From contig OY821750.1 of NCBI GenBank assembly GCA_963682055.1, forward strand, positions 13,208,501 to 13,272,500: DNA of 64,000 bases, written 5' to 3'. The DNA is from Primula veris (lineage: Eukaryota; Streptophyta; Magnoliopsida; Ericales; Primulaceae). The notes under the pieces are model-generated. The model made no database searches and was not told where the DNA came from. It saw only the letters and a list, made by a program, of their open reading frames with translations. The translations under genes were made by a program, and so were the position numbers. Shown in pieces: positions 1 to 9,705 of the stretch (its first letter is position 1; the number at the start of each line of letters is the position of its first letter).

Positions 1-1120
1 CCTTACAATGGCGTTTCAAGCCAAATACACATGTAAATTCGATTTTAATCCACTGAAATTCATACGTAATAGTACTTGCAAAAGTAAAAAAAAAAATTGC
101 AACAAGCCAAATACTAGAAAAGAATTTGACAAAAGAGAAAGAGTTCACCCTTTTCCTGGTGTTGTACTCTGAATTCTTGTGGAAAAAATGCAACTGCAGG
201 TTTGTGGAAAAAATAGTATGGTTGGGGCAACTATTTATAAAAAATTGCAAAATCTCATATAAAAAAAAAAAAAAGAATTCTTGTTTGACATGGACTCAAA
301 CACTTCAAAACCTTTTTGGCACAAGGACTCTATAAACGTGTGATATTGGAGTAATCTAATCTATTTTTATTTTCATAAAAAACAAAACTTTTATAGTCAC
401 ATACTCACAGTAATTCTTTTCAAACAAAAAGTCAAATAAAGGTATTTTGATATGTACATATAAGTTTCCCGGTTCGCTTGGTTGGATTTGATTCAAACTT
501 AATTTATTTATCTTAAAAAAAATGGAAAAAATAGAGCTCACTAACCAAATCTTGTCAATTAAAAAAATTGTTCTACTAAAATTCAAATTATCTTTCAAAA
601 AAATTACTTGTCACGTAAATGTACAAGGCTTGTCTGTTCAAAAAACACACACACACAAAAAAAACCCTACTCAAAGGGACTTCAAATTTTCTTTCAAGTA
701 AAAAAAAAAATTAACTCCTTTCAAAAAAATCGAGACTCGTTCATTTTACAAAATAAATGCAACTAAACAAGTATCAAGAGGGTATTTATTGACAAGTAAA
801 ATTTACGGCCACTAAAAATAGACCACGTGTCTTTTTCAACCAAATTAAAAATGATTACTAATTCTAAATTTAAATAGAAAAGAAGTTATTAGTAATTTAA
901 AAGAAAAGAAATTATAATTTATTATCAAATAAAATTAAGATAGTAAATTTAAATAAAATAAAAGTATTTCTTTTCCTAAAAACACATTTAATATGGAGCA
1001 AACAGGGAGTTTTTAAAATTATAGAACTCATTAAAGTGTTTTCAAACCACAAATACTAAATTTAAATCAAACTATATGATAATGGGCCCAAAATTAGGAA
1101 GGTGCCCTTCCAATTAAAAA
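1..1120. other. AT-rich intergenic DNA, no gene seen
   Basis: This stretch has many A and T runs and short ORFs that resemble no family I recognise. A short CA run lies near 646-656. Nothing else can be supported. Confidence 0.6.
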
Positions 1121-1152
1121 CCCACCCCAAAAGCTATAAATAAAGGGGTGGG
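1121..1152 (+). promoter_or_regulatory. TATA-like box enclosed by an 8-bp inverted repeat
   Basis: CCCACCCC at 1121-1128 is the exact reverse complement of GGGGTGGG at 1145-1152. The loop contains CTATAAATAA, a good plant TATA box. It lies about 60-70 bases upstream of the ATG at 1209, a plausible spacing for a core promoter. That it drives transcription is inference; no transcript is seen. Confidence 0.35.
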
Positions 1153-1208
1153 TGTGCCATAATTCCGACAATCGGAAAAAGTTCTGAAGACTAGAGAGGG
1201 AAGCCGCC

Positions 1209-1424
1209 ATGGAATCAGCTCCGCTCCTTCACGGCCGACAGAAAATCAACTCTGCTCCTCCACAGCTGTCAGGAAATCAGCTCTGCTCCTTCACAAACAT
1301 CAGGGGATCAACTCCTAGGAGAAGCTCTGCACACTCTGGCCTTAACGAACGCCTTCAAAATCTGCAACAAATTTGCAATAAACTTGGTGTTCGATCTTCA
1401 AAAACGTCTAAAAGCAGCAAGTAA
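1209..1424 (+). CDS. Short hypothetical ORF with three internal repeats
   Basis: A 71-residue ORF starts in the good context GCCGCCATGG. The first part is three imperfect repeats of about 33 bases (near 1213-1305) that encode Ser/Ala/Pro-rich variants of a 'SAPLLH' motif. The C-terminus is Lys/Ser-rich. I recognise no domain. A TATA-like box lies just upstream, and the gypsy LTR begins 55 bases downstream. It could be a small gene, a 5' exon cut off by the insertion, or the transcribed leader of an older element. Expression is unproven. Confidence 0.25.
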   Translation: MESAPLLHGRQKINSAPPQLSGNQLCSFTNIRGSTPRRSSAHSGLNERLQNLQQICNKLGVRSSKTSKSSK

Positions 1425-1478
1425 GGCATTTCTACGGATCAAAATCTTCAAGTTCTTCACCAAATCTGATGAACTTCT

Positions 1479-3329
1479 TGTAACATCCCGGATTTTTATA
1501 AATGGTTTTATTTATGATTTAATCTATCCAAAAACGTTTTATACTAATTTTTAGCCAAAAACCGAAACTCTTCTGAAAAACTTTATTTTTAAAACCCGTT
1601 ACTAATTTTATAAATAAAAAGGACCCAATAGATTTATTTCTAAAGATTTGTTATTTTTGAGTAGTAAAATAATAGTTTTGATCATGAGTTAACTTTTAAA
1701 ACTTTGGGGACCAAATAGTTTGCTTCCCCGAACTCTCTCAAAACAGTTTCACGTAAACCACTTTTCAGCCCACTTTCAAAACAGAAAACCAAAAACAAAG
1801 AGAGAAAAGAGAGATTCCAAAGCTTAGGAAGAAGAAAAAGAAACCACTTTAGCGGATTTTTACCGAAAGCATCTCCTCTACGAACTAAGGTAACGGGGGT
1901 TATCCATTGCGACTGGACGGGTTGTATGTTATTGTTAGATCTTGCATTTTATAAAATTGGGGGTTTTTCTTTTATCTCAATTATATTCTATTAAATTGTT
2001 AATTGGGTTTTATATGTTGCTCTTTTAATTCACTTATTTGAATTTGAGAACTGTGAATTTTGACATATGAATTTCGTATTAATGAGAATATAGATGGGTT
2101 TGTGTATTTTTATGAGTTGTTATGTGTTATTATAGTTGTTGATGAAATTGGGTAAATTTATGTTGAATAAAGATGAGTTGTAGTTTATGCATACAAGGTG
2201 TTTGTTAAAATGACTGAATGAGATTTTATATTGTTGGACTTGTTTGGCTTATGTGATTTTGTTGGGAATTGTGATAATTGAATGGTATAATATTATTGGC
2301 CGAGGCCTTGTGATTTATTTATTGGCAATGGTCTATGTCTCTCCCTATACCAGGGGCATAAGACGAGTCGAGGGGTATAGGGAATGACTCGTCTTACGGA
2401 CTGGGGCGAGTGGCGTGAAGAGGTCAAAGTGCGCACTTTAAATATCTATTTGTTGGCCATTGCCTCTCCCTATACCGGGGGCATAAGACGAGCCGAGGGG
2501 TATAGGGAATGACCTACCTTATAGACTGGGGTAGATGGCATGAGAGGTCCATGTGTGTTATTTTTATATGTTGGCAATGGTTTATGTCTCTCCCTATATT
2601 GGGGGCATAAGACGAGCAGAGGGGTATAGGGAATGACCTACCTTATGGACTAGGGTAGGTGGCGTGAGAGGTCCATGTGTGTTATTTTTATATGTTGGCA
2701 ATGGTCTATGTCTCTCCCTATACCGGGGGCATAAGACGAGGCGAGGGGTATAGAGAATGACCTACCTTACGGACTGAAATAGGTGGTGTGAGAGGTCCAT
2801 GTTTGTTATAGATGTGTGTTGGAGTTACTTAATTTATTTCGTTGTATGATGTTATTACATTTCTTTTTATACGTTGTTATTGTAGTTGTTGTTTGTGAGT
2901 TCTTGCATTTGTTGGATGGAGTGACGGTATCATGTGTGGTGCCGCCCCGTCTACGTATGTGCGTGGGACTCACCATTACAGTTTTGTCTTTCAGGTACAA
3001 CTTAGGTTGAGGCATTTGGATAAGAGCATTAGCGATGTATCGCATGGGTTCGGGGCTTCTGTCAGTCGTTTTCTATTTACTTAGACTATTTTTGAGGTTG
3101 TAGCCTATGGGCAAATTACATTCGTTGGTATCTTTTTATATATATCAGTTAAAACCATTTTGTCTTGTAACCGCGTTTGGCAAACATTTTCATTTATTCA
3201 TATAATTGTTCTTTTAGCTCGCAAGTTGTTTTCCTTTTAAGGTTAAATTTTGTACCAATGGGTTCTTTTTCCTTTTATTCAAAAGGTCACACATTGATGT
3301 CCGTGTTTTTCGGATTTTGGGGCGTGATA
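1479..3329 (+). repeat. 5' LTR of gypsy element 1
   Basis: It begins TGTAACATCCCGG and ends GGGGCGTGATA; the terminal CA has become TA. It matches 9706-11508 along its length. It is 1,851 bases long because it carries four copies of an internal tandem unit where the 3' LTR has three. A purine-rich block near 1797-1815 and AT-rich U3/R sequence are shared by both LTRs. Confidence 0.92.
2322..2805 (+). repeat. Four tandem units of about 120 bp in the 5' LTR, with paired stems
   Basis: The units start at 2322, 2453, 2571 and 2695 and each contains the motif 'TCTCCCTATACC..GGGGCATAAGACGAG'. In unit 1, CCCTATACC (2343-2351) pairs with GGTATAGGG (2374-2382). TAAGACGAGTC (2359-2369) pairs with GACTCGTCTTA (2386-2396). 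The two helices interleave in pseudoknot order. ACTCGTC (2387-2393) can alternatively pair with GGCGAGT (2405-2411). Units 2-4 change both sides of this last stem. Confidence 0.85.
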
Positions 3330-3332
3330 AGT

Positions 3333-3344
3333 TGGTATCAGAGC
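3333..3344 (+). promoter_or_regulatory. Primer binding site (initiator tRNA-Met)
   Basis: TGGTATCAGAGC lies four bases after the 5' LTR. It is the canonical plant LTR-retrotransposon primer site complementary to the 3' end of initiator tRNA-Met. Minus-strand DNA synthesis would begin here. Confidence 0.92.
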
Positions 3345-4516
3345 TAACCAGGTTCTTGTATACTTTGGGACGACGGGAAGATGGGTAACCATTGGACTAA
3401 GATCCATCGTATCATTTTCACAAAACTTTTCCAAAAACTCAAACTTTTTCTAAAATGGGGGGTTGCATTTAGCTTAGGACATGTAGCTAGAATTTAGTAG
3501 TAGTTTATGAAAGGAAAGTCCACATATGAGGCAAGCTGGGGACAATGAGGACGCTTGTTGATCCCGGCTCGCCAAACTAGTGGACGGACCTTTCATCGGT
3601 AGGCGTGAAAGAATACCTTAGCGATGTGGAGTTCTAGAGTATGCGAGGACGCTTGGGTGCTTTAGGATAACGTATTGTGAGGCGTTATCCCTCGCACTTT
3701 TATGTTCTTTGCATGTGTGTGAAGATTGATGAAGTGTGTATGAAGTGTAAGTTCGTAATGGTAAGTAGTAGCGAAGTATTAGAGTGCGAGAATTGTGAAG
3801 TTGATGGTCTTAGGTAATGTTTTCAAAATTATTAACTTGTGTGTGAATGAATATTATATGCGAATGGATGTTGATCGTAAAAATGTTGTGGACTAAAATG
3901 ATGTTGTGTGATATGTGCCATGTAAGGAATTTACAAGTGTTGAGAAATTTTACGTTTTTGAATCATTATTTTTTGCAGAAAAACGATTAGTCATTTTTTT
4001 TAAGTTTTATTTAGATCGGTCGCCTTTTTCTGACCTCTCTGGTCAGATTTGGACCAAAACGACCGGTCGTAATTATTATTTCGACCGGTCGTCTTTTTCT
4101 GACCTCTCGGGTCAGATTTGAACCAAAACGACCGGTCATTTTATCAAAAACGATTGGTCGTTTTCTGGTAAATTTTGCGGTTTTCTCGCTAAACTTCAAA
4201 CGCTCGTAACTCCTTCATTTTTACTCCGAATTTGGTTCCGCTTGAACCGTTGGTTTCATATTTAAGTGCTCTATAATTTTTAACCTTAGAAAGATTGATA
4301 AAATGATTAGCACGCAAAAAAATCTTTTATCATGTTTTACATATTTTGTTGTTATGAAAACACTCAACTAGAGAGATTTAGTGGAATTTGAAAATTTTTT
4401 GGTAGAATGTGGATTTTGTTAAGTGTTGGGAGTCAATACAAAAAAGTTGATTATTCATGTGTGGGTATTAGTGTCAAGTGAGGCAATTAAAATGTCGGTT
4501 TAAAATGTTTGTAGTC
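3345..4516 (+). other. Untranslated leader of gypsy element 1
   Basis: This is non-coding leader between primer site and gag. It contains the repeat block at 4014-4165. The part after about 4138 is shared with the second copy (57740-58118 and again 61460-61840), so it belongs to the family and not to a local insertion. I see no gene in it. Confidence 0.7.
4014..4165 (+). repeat. Palindrome-rich tandem repeat in the gypsy leader
   Basis: Two units of about 75 bases each contain 'CTGACCTCTC(T/G)GGTCAG', a small hairpin, followed by the self-complementary ACGACCGGTCGT. Related ATCGATCGTTTTG / ACGATTGGTCG palindromes recur at the start of the second family copy (57730-57770) and at 61448-61485. 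In genomic RNA these would fold as serial short hairpins. A packaging or dimerisation role is possible but only inferred. Confidence 0.7.
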
Positions 4517-5780
4517 ATGGCAATTACCACAAGGACTGTGGACGAGGACCAGCTACATGCGGGGGTGCACCACCATCAAGGGGTGCAGTTGCCCGAGGTG
4601 GCAAAAATGGGAGAGGAAGAGTATCTCCAAGGGGGAGGGGAGAAACTCGAGGAAAAAGGGCTGCTAGAGGTCGTGGGGGGAGAGGTAACACTAGGGCCCC
4701 ACCACCTGAGCAACCCGAGGAAGAGGAAGAGGCTGAGAATGTGCATGAGGAGGTGAATGAGGAAGAAGAAGAGACTTACATACCTGAACTGGAACCAGTA
4801 AACACTAACCAAGTGATGACTGACCTTCAAAAGGTGGTGCAAATGATGGTGTAGAATGCACAAGCTGGGAGCTCAAGTAACAATGGATTGCTTAACTTCG
4901 CCCGATTGGGAGCTCCGACTTTTGATGGGGTAGGTGAACCATCCATAGCTGAGGGATGTGTGGACAAAATGGAGAAATACTTATCGGCAGCGGGAATAGT
5001 AGATGGGGAACAACGGGTGAATATGGCTCAGTTTCACCTAAAGGGTGAATCACGGAAGTGGTGGTTGGGGGTCGTGGATACTTACGACTTAAGCGACCTC
5101 GAATGGAACGAGTTCATCGAATTGTTTAATCGGCAGTTTCTTCCAGATTCTTATAAGGATGAAATAAGGAGGCATTTCGATGAACTATATCAAGGAGGTA
5201 TGTCCGTTCAAGCATACCAACTAAAGTTTACCTCACTTTTGAGATATGCCCCAGACTCGGTTCTAGGGGGTGCAGAAAAATATAGAAGATTCATGAAGGG
5301 GTTGAATCTGACCGTCTCATTGCAATTGGTATCGGCACGCCATGTCAACTATAATGAGTTGGTAAAATCAGGTCAAGCTGTGGAGGGAGCTCTACTCCAT
5401 AGCAAGAGAATCTTAGAGAAGTCGAAAACCGGAAATGCTCCGAGGGAAGAGAAGAAGTGGACTTGGGATATGGCGAATAATTCACGGTTTCAACAACAGG
5501 GCAGAGGAGAGAGGGGTTTTAATCCACCACCGACAAACACCGTAGTGAGTGCAACATGTTACAACTATGGGGATTTGAACCATCGACAATTCGAGTGCCC
5601 TAGAATCCAATGTAGGACATGTAACCGATTTGGACATACGGCAAGGGTTTGTACCGGGGGACAAGGAAGAATCGACACCAACCGGTCTTTTAACCAACCT
5701 AGGTTGCCACCACCACCACCAAGAGGAGCGGAATTTGTACCACCACACCAATTACCTGGGAACCAAGGGGGAGGGTTTTG
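4517..5780 (+). pseudogene. gag: Gag polyprotein, broken
   Basis: This is the capsid/nucleocapsid region. The start is ATG at 4517. The reading frame is lost within the first dozen codons: a base seen in the second copy is missing near 4529. A TAG lies at 4852-4854 where the other copy has CAG. From 4888 an open stretch of 297 codons carries the retrotransposon gag capsid domain (WWLGVVD; FNRQFLP; RRFMKGL). Two CCHC knuckles follow at about 5560-5655. The first reads C-Y-N-Y, so its second Cys is lost to Tyr (TGT to TAT); the second, CRTCNRFGHTARVC, is intact. Nucleic-acid binding would be weakened. Identity is certain; functional loss is well supported. Confidence 0.9.
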
Positions 5781-6400
5781 AGGTAACTACCAAGGAGGGG
5801 GAAACTGTGGGAACTACCGAGGAGGCCATCAAGGGATGGAAAACGGAGGAAATAATGGGTGAAATCGAGGACCGCAAGGAAACCCAACAGCTCAAGCTCG
5901 TTTATATGCCTTGCCACAGTTGTCAAACCAAGCGGACCCGGCAAATGTACAAGGTATGGTTCTTGTGTGCTCATCTTGGGCACATGTTCTTTTCGATACG
6001 GGAGCTTTCCTTTCTTTTATAGCTAGGTGTCTAGTTGAGTCTTTGTCGTTAGAAATTGGGGTTCTGGAGAACCCGATTGTTGTAGAGACTCCTATTGGGG
6101 GTCGAGTTGTGTTGGACCGAGTGTGTCGGTCTTGTGAGATGGTGGTCGCAGACCACGTGTTTATGTTTGATTTAGTTGTTATATAGATGTCGGGATTCGA
6201 CGTGATACTTGGAATGGACTGGTTGGTTCATTTCAACTCTTTTATCGATTGTGTTCGACAAAAAGTTTTCCTTATAACTTCATCCGGAGATGAGGTGTTC
6301 TTTCGTGGGGAAAGGGACGCTACCCTTTCTTCTATTCCTTATTATTCCAAGCGGGTTGTGGGCAACCTGTCTTGTCTTTTGGCTAGTCTCTCGATAGTTC
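5781..6400 (+). pseudogene. pol: Aspartic protease region of pol, broken
   Basis: The retroviral-type aspartic protease would process Gag-Pol. The catalytic triplet is visible in 'VLFDTGAF' (near 5990-6005), and the flap and C-terminal half run into the '[10 protein letters not shown]' motif at 6190-6225. The frame is interrupted at 6184-6186 by TAG, where the second family copy has GAG. The link from gag passes through a TGA at 5778-5780 and a frame change, so the polyprotein is not continuous. Confidence 0.85.
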
Positions 6401-7230
6401 ATAACGATGAAGAAGTGGAAATATGGCCAAACATAGTGGACGATTTTAGAGATGTGTTTCCGAAGGATCTACCGGGGTTACCACCGAAGAGAGGGTTAGA
6501 TTTTTCTATCGACTTGGTACCGGAAACGGCACCCATAGCCATTTTCCCGTACCATTTGGCACCGGCAGAGTTAAAAGAGTTAAGTAAACAGTTAGAGGAA
6601 CTATTGGAGAAGGGGTTTATTAGGCGGAGTATGTCACCGTGGGCGGCACCGGCCTTATTCGTGCAAAAGAAGGATGGATCGATGAGGATGTGCATCGAAT
6701 ATCGAAAGCTAAATAGGGTGACTATTAAGAATAAGTACCCACTACCTAGAATTGATGATTTGTTTGACCAACTAAAGGGAGCGACGTTCTTTTCAAAAAT
6801 CGACTTGCGATCAGGCTATCACCAATTGAGGGTGAATGGTGAGGATATTTCGAAAACGGCCTTTAGGACCTGGTATGGCCACTATGAGTTTGTGGTCATG
6901 CCATTCGGATTAAGTAATGCGCCGGCGGTATTTATGGAATTAATGAACCGGATCTTTAAAGAGTATCTCGACAAGTTCGTGGTGGTCTTCGTCGACAATA
7001 TCTTGATTTACTCGAGTGCAAGAGAGGAACACGAGGAGCATCTCCGTTTAGCATTGCTCACGTTAAGAGAGCACCAACTTTACTGAAAATTTAGCAAATG
7101 TGAGTTTTGGCTAAGTGAGGTGAAATTTCTTGGACATGTGATCTCGGAAGAAGGGGTAAAGATGGACGGGATGAAAATTGAGGCGGTTTCGAAATGGGCA
7201 CAACCGAAAAATGTGTTCGAGATTTGAAGT
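6401..7230 (+). pseudogene. pol: Reverse transcriptase of gypsy element 1, catalytic site lost
   Basis: The RT domain copies element RNA into DNA. Visible blocks include '[17 protein letters not shown]', '[21 protein letters not shown]', '[11 protein letters not shown]' and '[10 protein letters not shown]'. The catalytic box reads FVDN (near 7000-7011) in place of the family's FVDD, so one of the three metal-binding aspartates is Asn (GAT to AAT). TGA stops at 7084-7086 and 7225-7227 end the frame soon after. Either change alone should abolish activity. Confidence 0.93.
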
Positions 7231-7790
7231 TTTTTGGGTTTAGCGGGATACTATCGACGGTTCGTCAAGGATTTCTCGAAGTTAGCGACTCCAATGACTC
7301 ACCTTACCAATAAAGGGGTGAAGTTCATGTGGAGTGAGGCTTGCGAGGAAGCTTTCCTAGAGCTCAAGAAGCGGTTGACTAGTTCCCCCATACTAGTTAT
7401 TCCCAAGCAGGGGAAGGATTACCAATTGTATTGCGATTATTCGAAGGAAGGTTTGGGTTGCGTCTTGATGCAAGACGGAAAGGTTATCGCATATGCTTCA
7501 CGACAACTAAAGGTTCACAAAAATAACTATTTGACACATGACATAGAGCTAGCGGTAATAGTTCATGCGTTGAAGATGTGAAGACATTATCTGTTCGGGG
7601 AAAAGTTCGAAGTGTTCTCGGATCACAAGAGCTTAGGGTATATTTTTACCCAACGGGATCTAATTATGCGACAACGATGATGGATGGAATATTTGGAACA
7701 GTACGACTACGACTTGCACTATCACCCGGGAAAGGCCAATGTAGTGGCGGATGCTTTGAGTCGAAAGTCCCATGCGACTTTAGCGCATGT
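7231..7790 (+). pseudogene. pol: RNase H of gypsy element 1, broken
   Basis: This is the RT connection plus the RNase H domain that degrades template RNA. The connection motif is '[17 protein letters not shown]' at 7237-7287. The RNase H part has '[15 protein letters not shown]' and '[13 protein letters not shown]'. The usual first Asp-Ala-Ser is Asp-Tyr-Ser here. A TGA at 7579-7581 and a frame change near 7675-7690 interrupt it. The domain ends with '[15 protein letters not shown]' (7729-7770), the conserved tail just before the integrase spacer. Confidence 0.9.
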
Positions 7791-9300
7791 GGCGATCAAG
7801 GAATGGAGGATGATGGGAAAGGTGAATGAATTCAACTTGGAGTTGGGGCATGTTAATGTGGGGACCATGTACACAATAGTGGTACAACTGGAACTTGTGA
7901 GTAGGGTTCTGAAAATACAAGATGGGGATGAGAAAGTGGAGAACTATGAGAAACAGATGAGTTCGAGCGAAGGATTAGATGGTTGGACGAAAGGAACCGA
8001 TGGAGGACTACGATTTAAGGGAAGGACTTACGTGATGGAAAACATGAGGAACGAGGTATTAAGGGAGTTTCACCACTCCCAATTAGCCGTTCATCCCGGC
8101 GGGACGAAAATATATCATGATGCGAAGAGACACCAAGTTAGCAGGTGCCTAACTTGCCAGCAAGTGAAAGCGGAACACCAAAGGCCGGCGGGTATGCTCC
8201 AACCCTTACCGGTGGCGGAATGGAAGTGGGAAAGGATAGCAATGGATTTTGTGACGAACTTACCTAGATCGGTAAGTGGGAATCACGTTGTGTGGGTTGT
8301 GGCCGACCATTTGACCAAATCCGCACACTTCATTGCAATCAAGATGACGAACTCGGTGGAAATCTTGGGACGAAAGTATGTGAAGGAAATTGTTAGACTT
8401 CATAGGGTACCGATTGCGATAGTATCGGATCGAGACGCGAGGTTTGTGTCGAGGTTCTGGGGCGCATTGCAAAATGCCTTAGGGACCAAGTTGACAATGA
8501 GTACGGCGTTCCATCCCCAAACGGATGGACAATCGGAGCGGACTATCCAAGTGCTAGAGGATATGTTGCGCGCATGTGTGAATGACTTCAAGGGAGGCTG
8601 GGAGAGCCATCTACCCTTAGTAGAGTTTGCGTATAATAATAGCTTCCAAGCTAGTATTGGCATGGCACCTTTCGAGGCTTTATACGGGCGGCCGTGTAGG
8701 TCTCCGGTGTGTTGGACCGAGGTGGGAGAAGCGGGAATGTTAGGACCGCAATTGATTCGAGAAACGACAGAAAAGATTAAGTTAATTCGACAAAGGCTTG
8801 AGATGGCTCGGAGTAGGCAAAAGAGTTATGCAGATAAGAGGAGGAGAACTTTGGAGTTCGAAAAGGGGGATCGAGTATTTTTGCGAGTTTCGCCAAGGAA
8901 GGGGATTATGAGGTTTGGCTCTAAAGGGAAATTAAGTCCGAGATTTATCGGACCATTTGAGATCATGGACCGAGTTGGAGAAGTTGCATACCGATTGGAC
9001 TTGCCACCAAAATTGGCAGGGGTTCACCCGGTGTTCCATGTGTCAATGTCAAAAAAGTACCATCACGACCCTTCACACGTGGTGGACTTTGAGGACATTG
9101 AGGTTAGTGCGGATGTGACCTACGAGGTGGGACCTATGAGGATTATCGATGTGCAAGAGAAGGAACTTCAAGGAAAAATGATTAGATTGGTAAAGGTGAT
9201 TTGGAAACACCATGGAGCCGAGGAGGCAACTTGGGAACGTGAGGATGAGATGAAGAATAAGTATTCTGACCTTGTCTTTTCTTTAGGTACTTTCCCTTAG
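7791..9300 (+). pseudogene. pol: Integrase with chromodomain-like C-terminus
   Basis: A long open stretch covers the integrase, which inserts the cDNA. The N-terminal zinc region has '[13 protein letters not shown]' and 'CLTC', with a shortened middle (about 8112-8140) compared with the usual HHCC spacing. The core carries Asp in 'IAMDFVT', Asp in 'IVSDRDARF' and Glu in '[12 protein letters not shown]', the D,D(35)E triad. A GPF/Y-like module ('[12 protein letters not shown]') and '[10 protein letters not shown]' follow. The end ('[19 protein letters not shown]') is the chromodomain-like tail that gives chromoviruses targeting ability. This is the best preserved part of the element, but it depends on upstream frames that are closed. 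Confidence 0.92.
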
Positions 9301-9705
9301 ATGCTTTCTAATTTTGGGACGAAATTTCTTTATCGGGGAAGGGTTGTAACGCTAGTTTGAAATTTATTTTATTAGAGTTTAGTTTACTAGAAAGGCCGTA
9401 TTTTGAGTTTTGTAGACGTTGCAGAGTTGTTGAGGTAGAAACATGTCATCTTAGTTTACATTATGGTCTGTTATTCTATTAGATATTGTTTTACATTATT
9501 GAGATTCTTACGTATCTTTCATTTACTTGAGTTATGGATGGTGGAGTTGTTATGAGTTGTAAACCATGTGTATTTTATTTCTTGAATTATGACACGAATT
9601 GTACGTTTAAATTCTTATGGTCTTATTTATAAAAGTTGATCATTTCTGGGTGTAGTTCTTTAGAGATGAAAATTTCGGGACGAAATTCTTTTAAGGAGGG
9701 TGTGT
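9301..9705 (+). other. 3' untranslated region and purine tract of gypsy element 1
   Basis: This is non-coding DNA between integrase and 3' LTR. It contains two versions of 'GGGACGAAAT' followed by purine-rich DNA and TTGTAAC: one at 9315-9352 and one at 9677-9711. The second, ending AAGGAGGGTGTGT, lies at the LTR and is the working polypurine tract candidate. The first looks like a duplicated or older copy of the same junction. Confidence 0.7.

Noticed and set aside
2806..3045. Overlapping ORFs on both strands inside the 5' LTR
   Set aside because: The LTR is non-coding, the ORFs are short, and they are not open in the 3' LTR copy.
5482..5983. Minus-strand ORFs opposite gag
   Set aside because: They are mirror frames of the CCHC and Pro/Gly-rich gag region and resemble no protein family.
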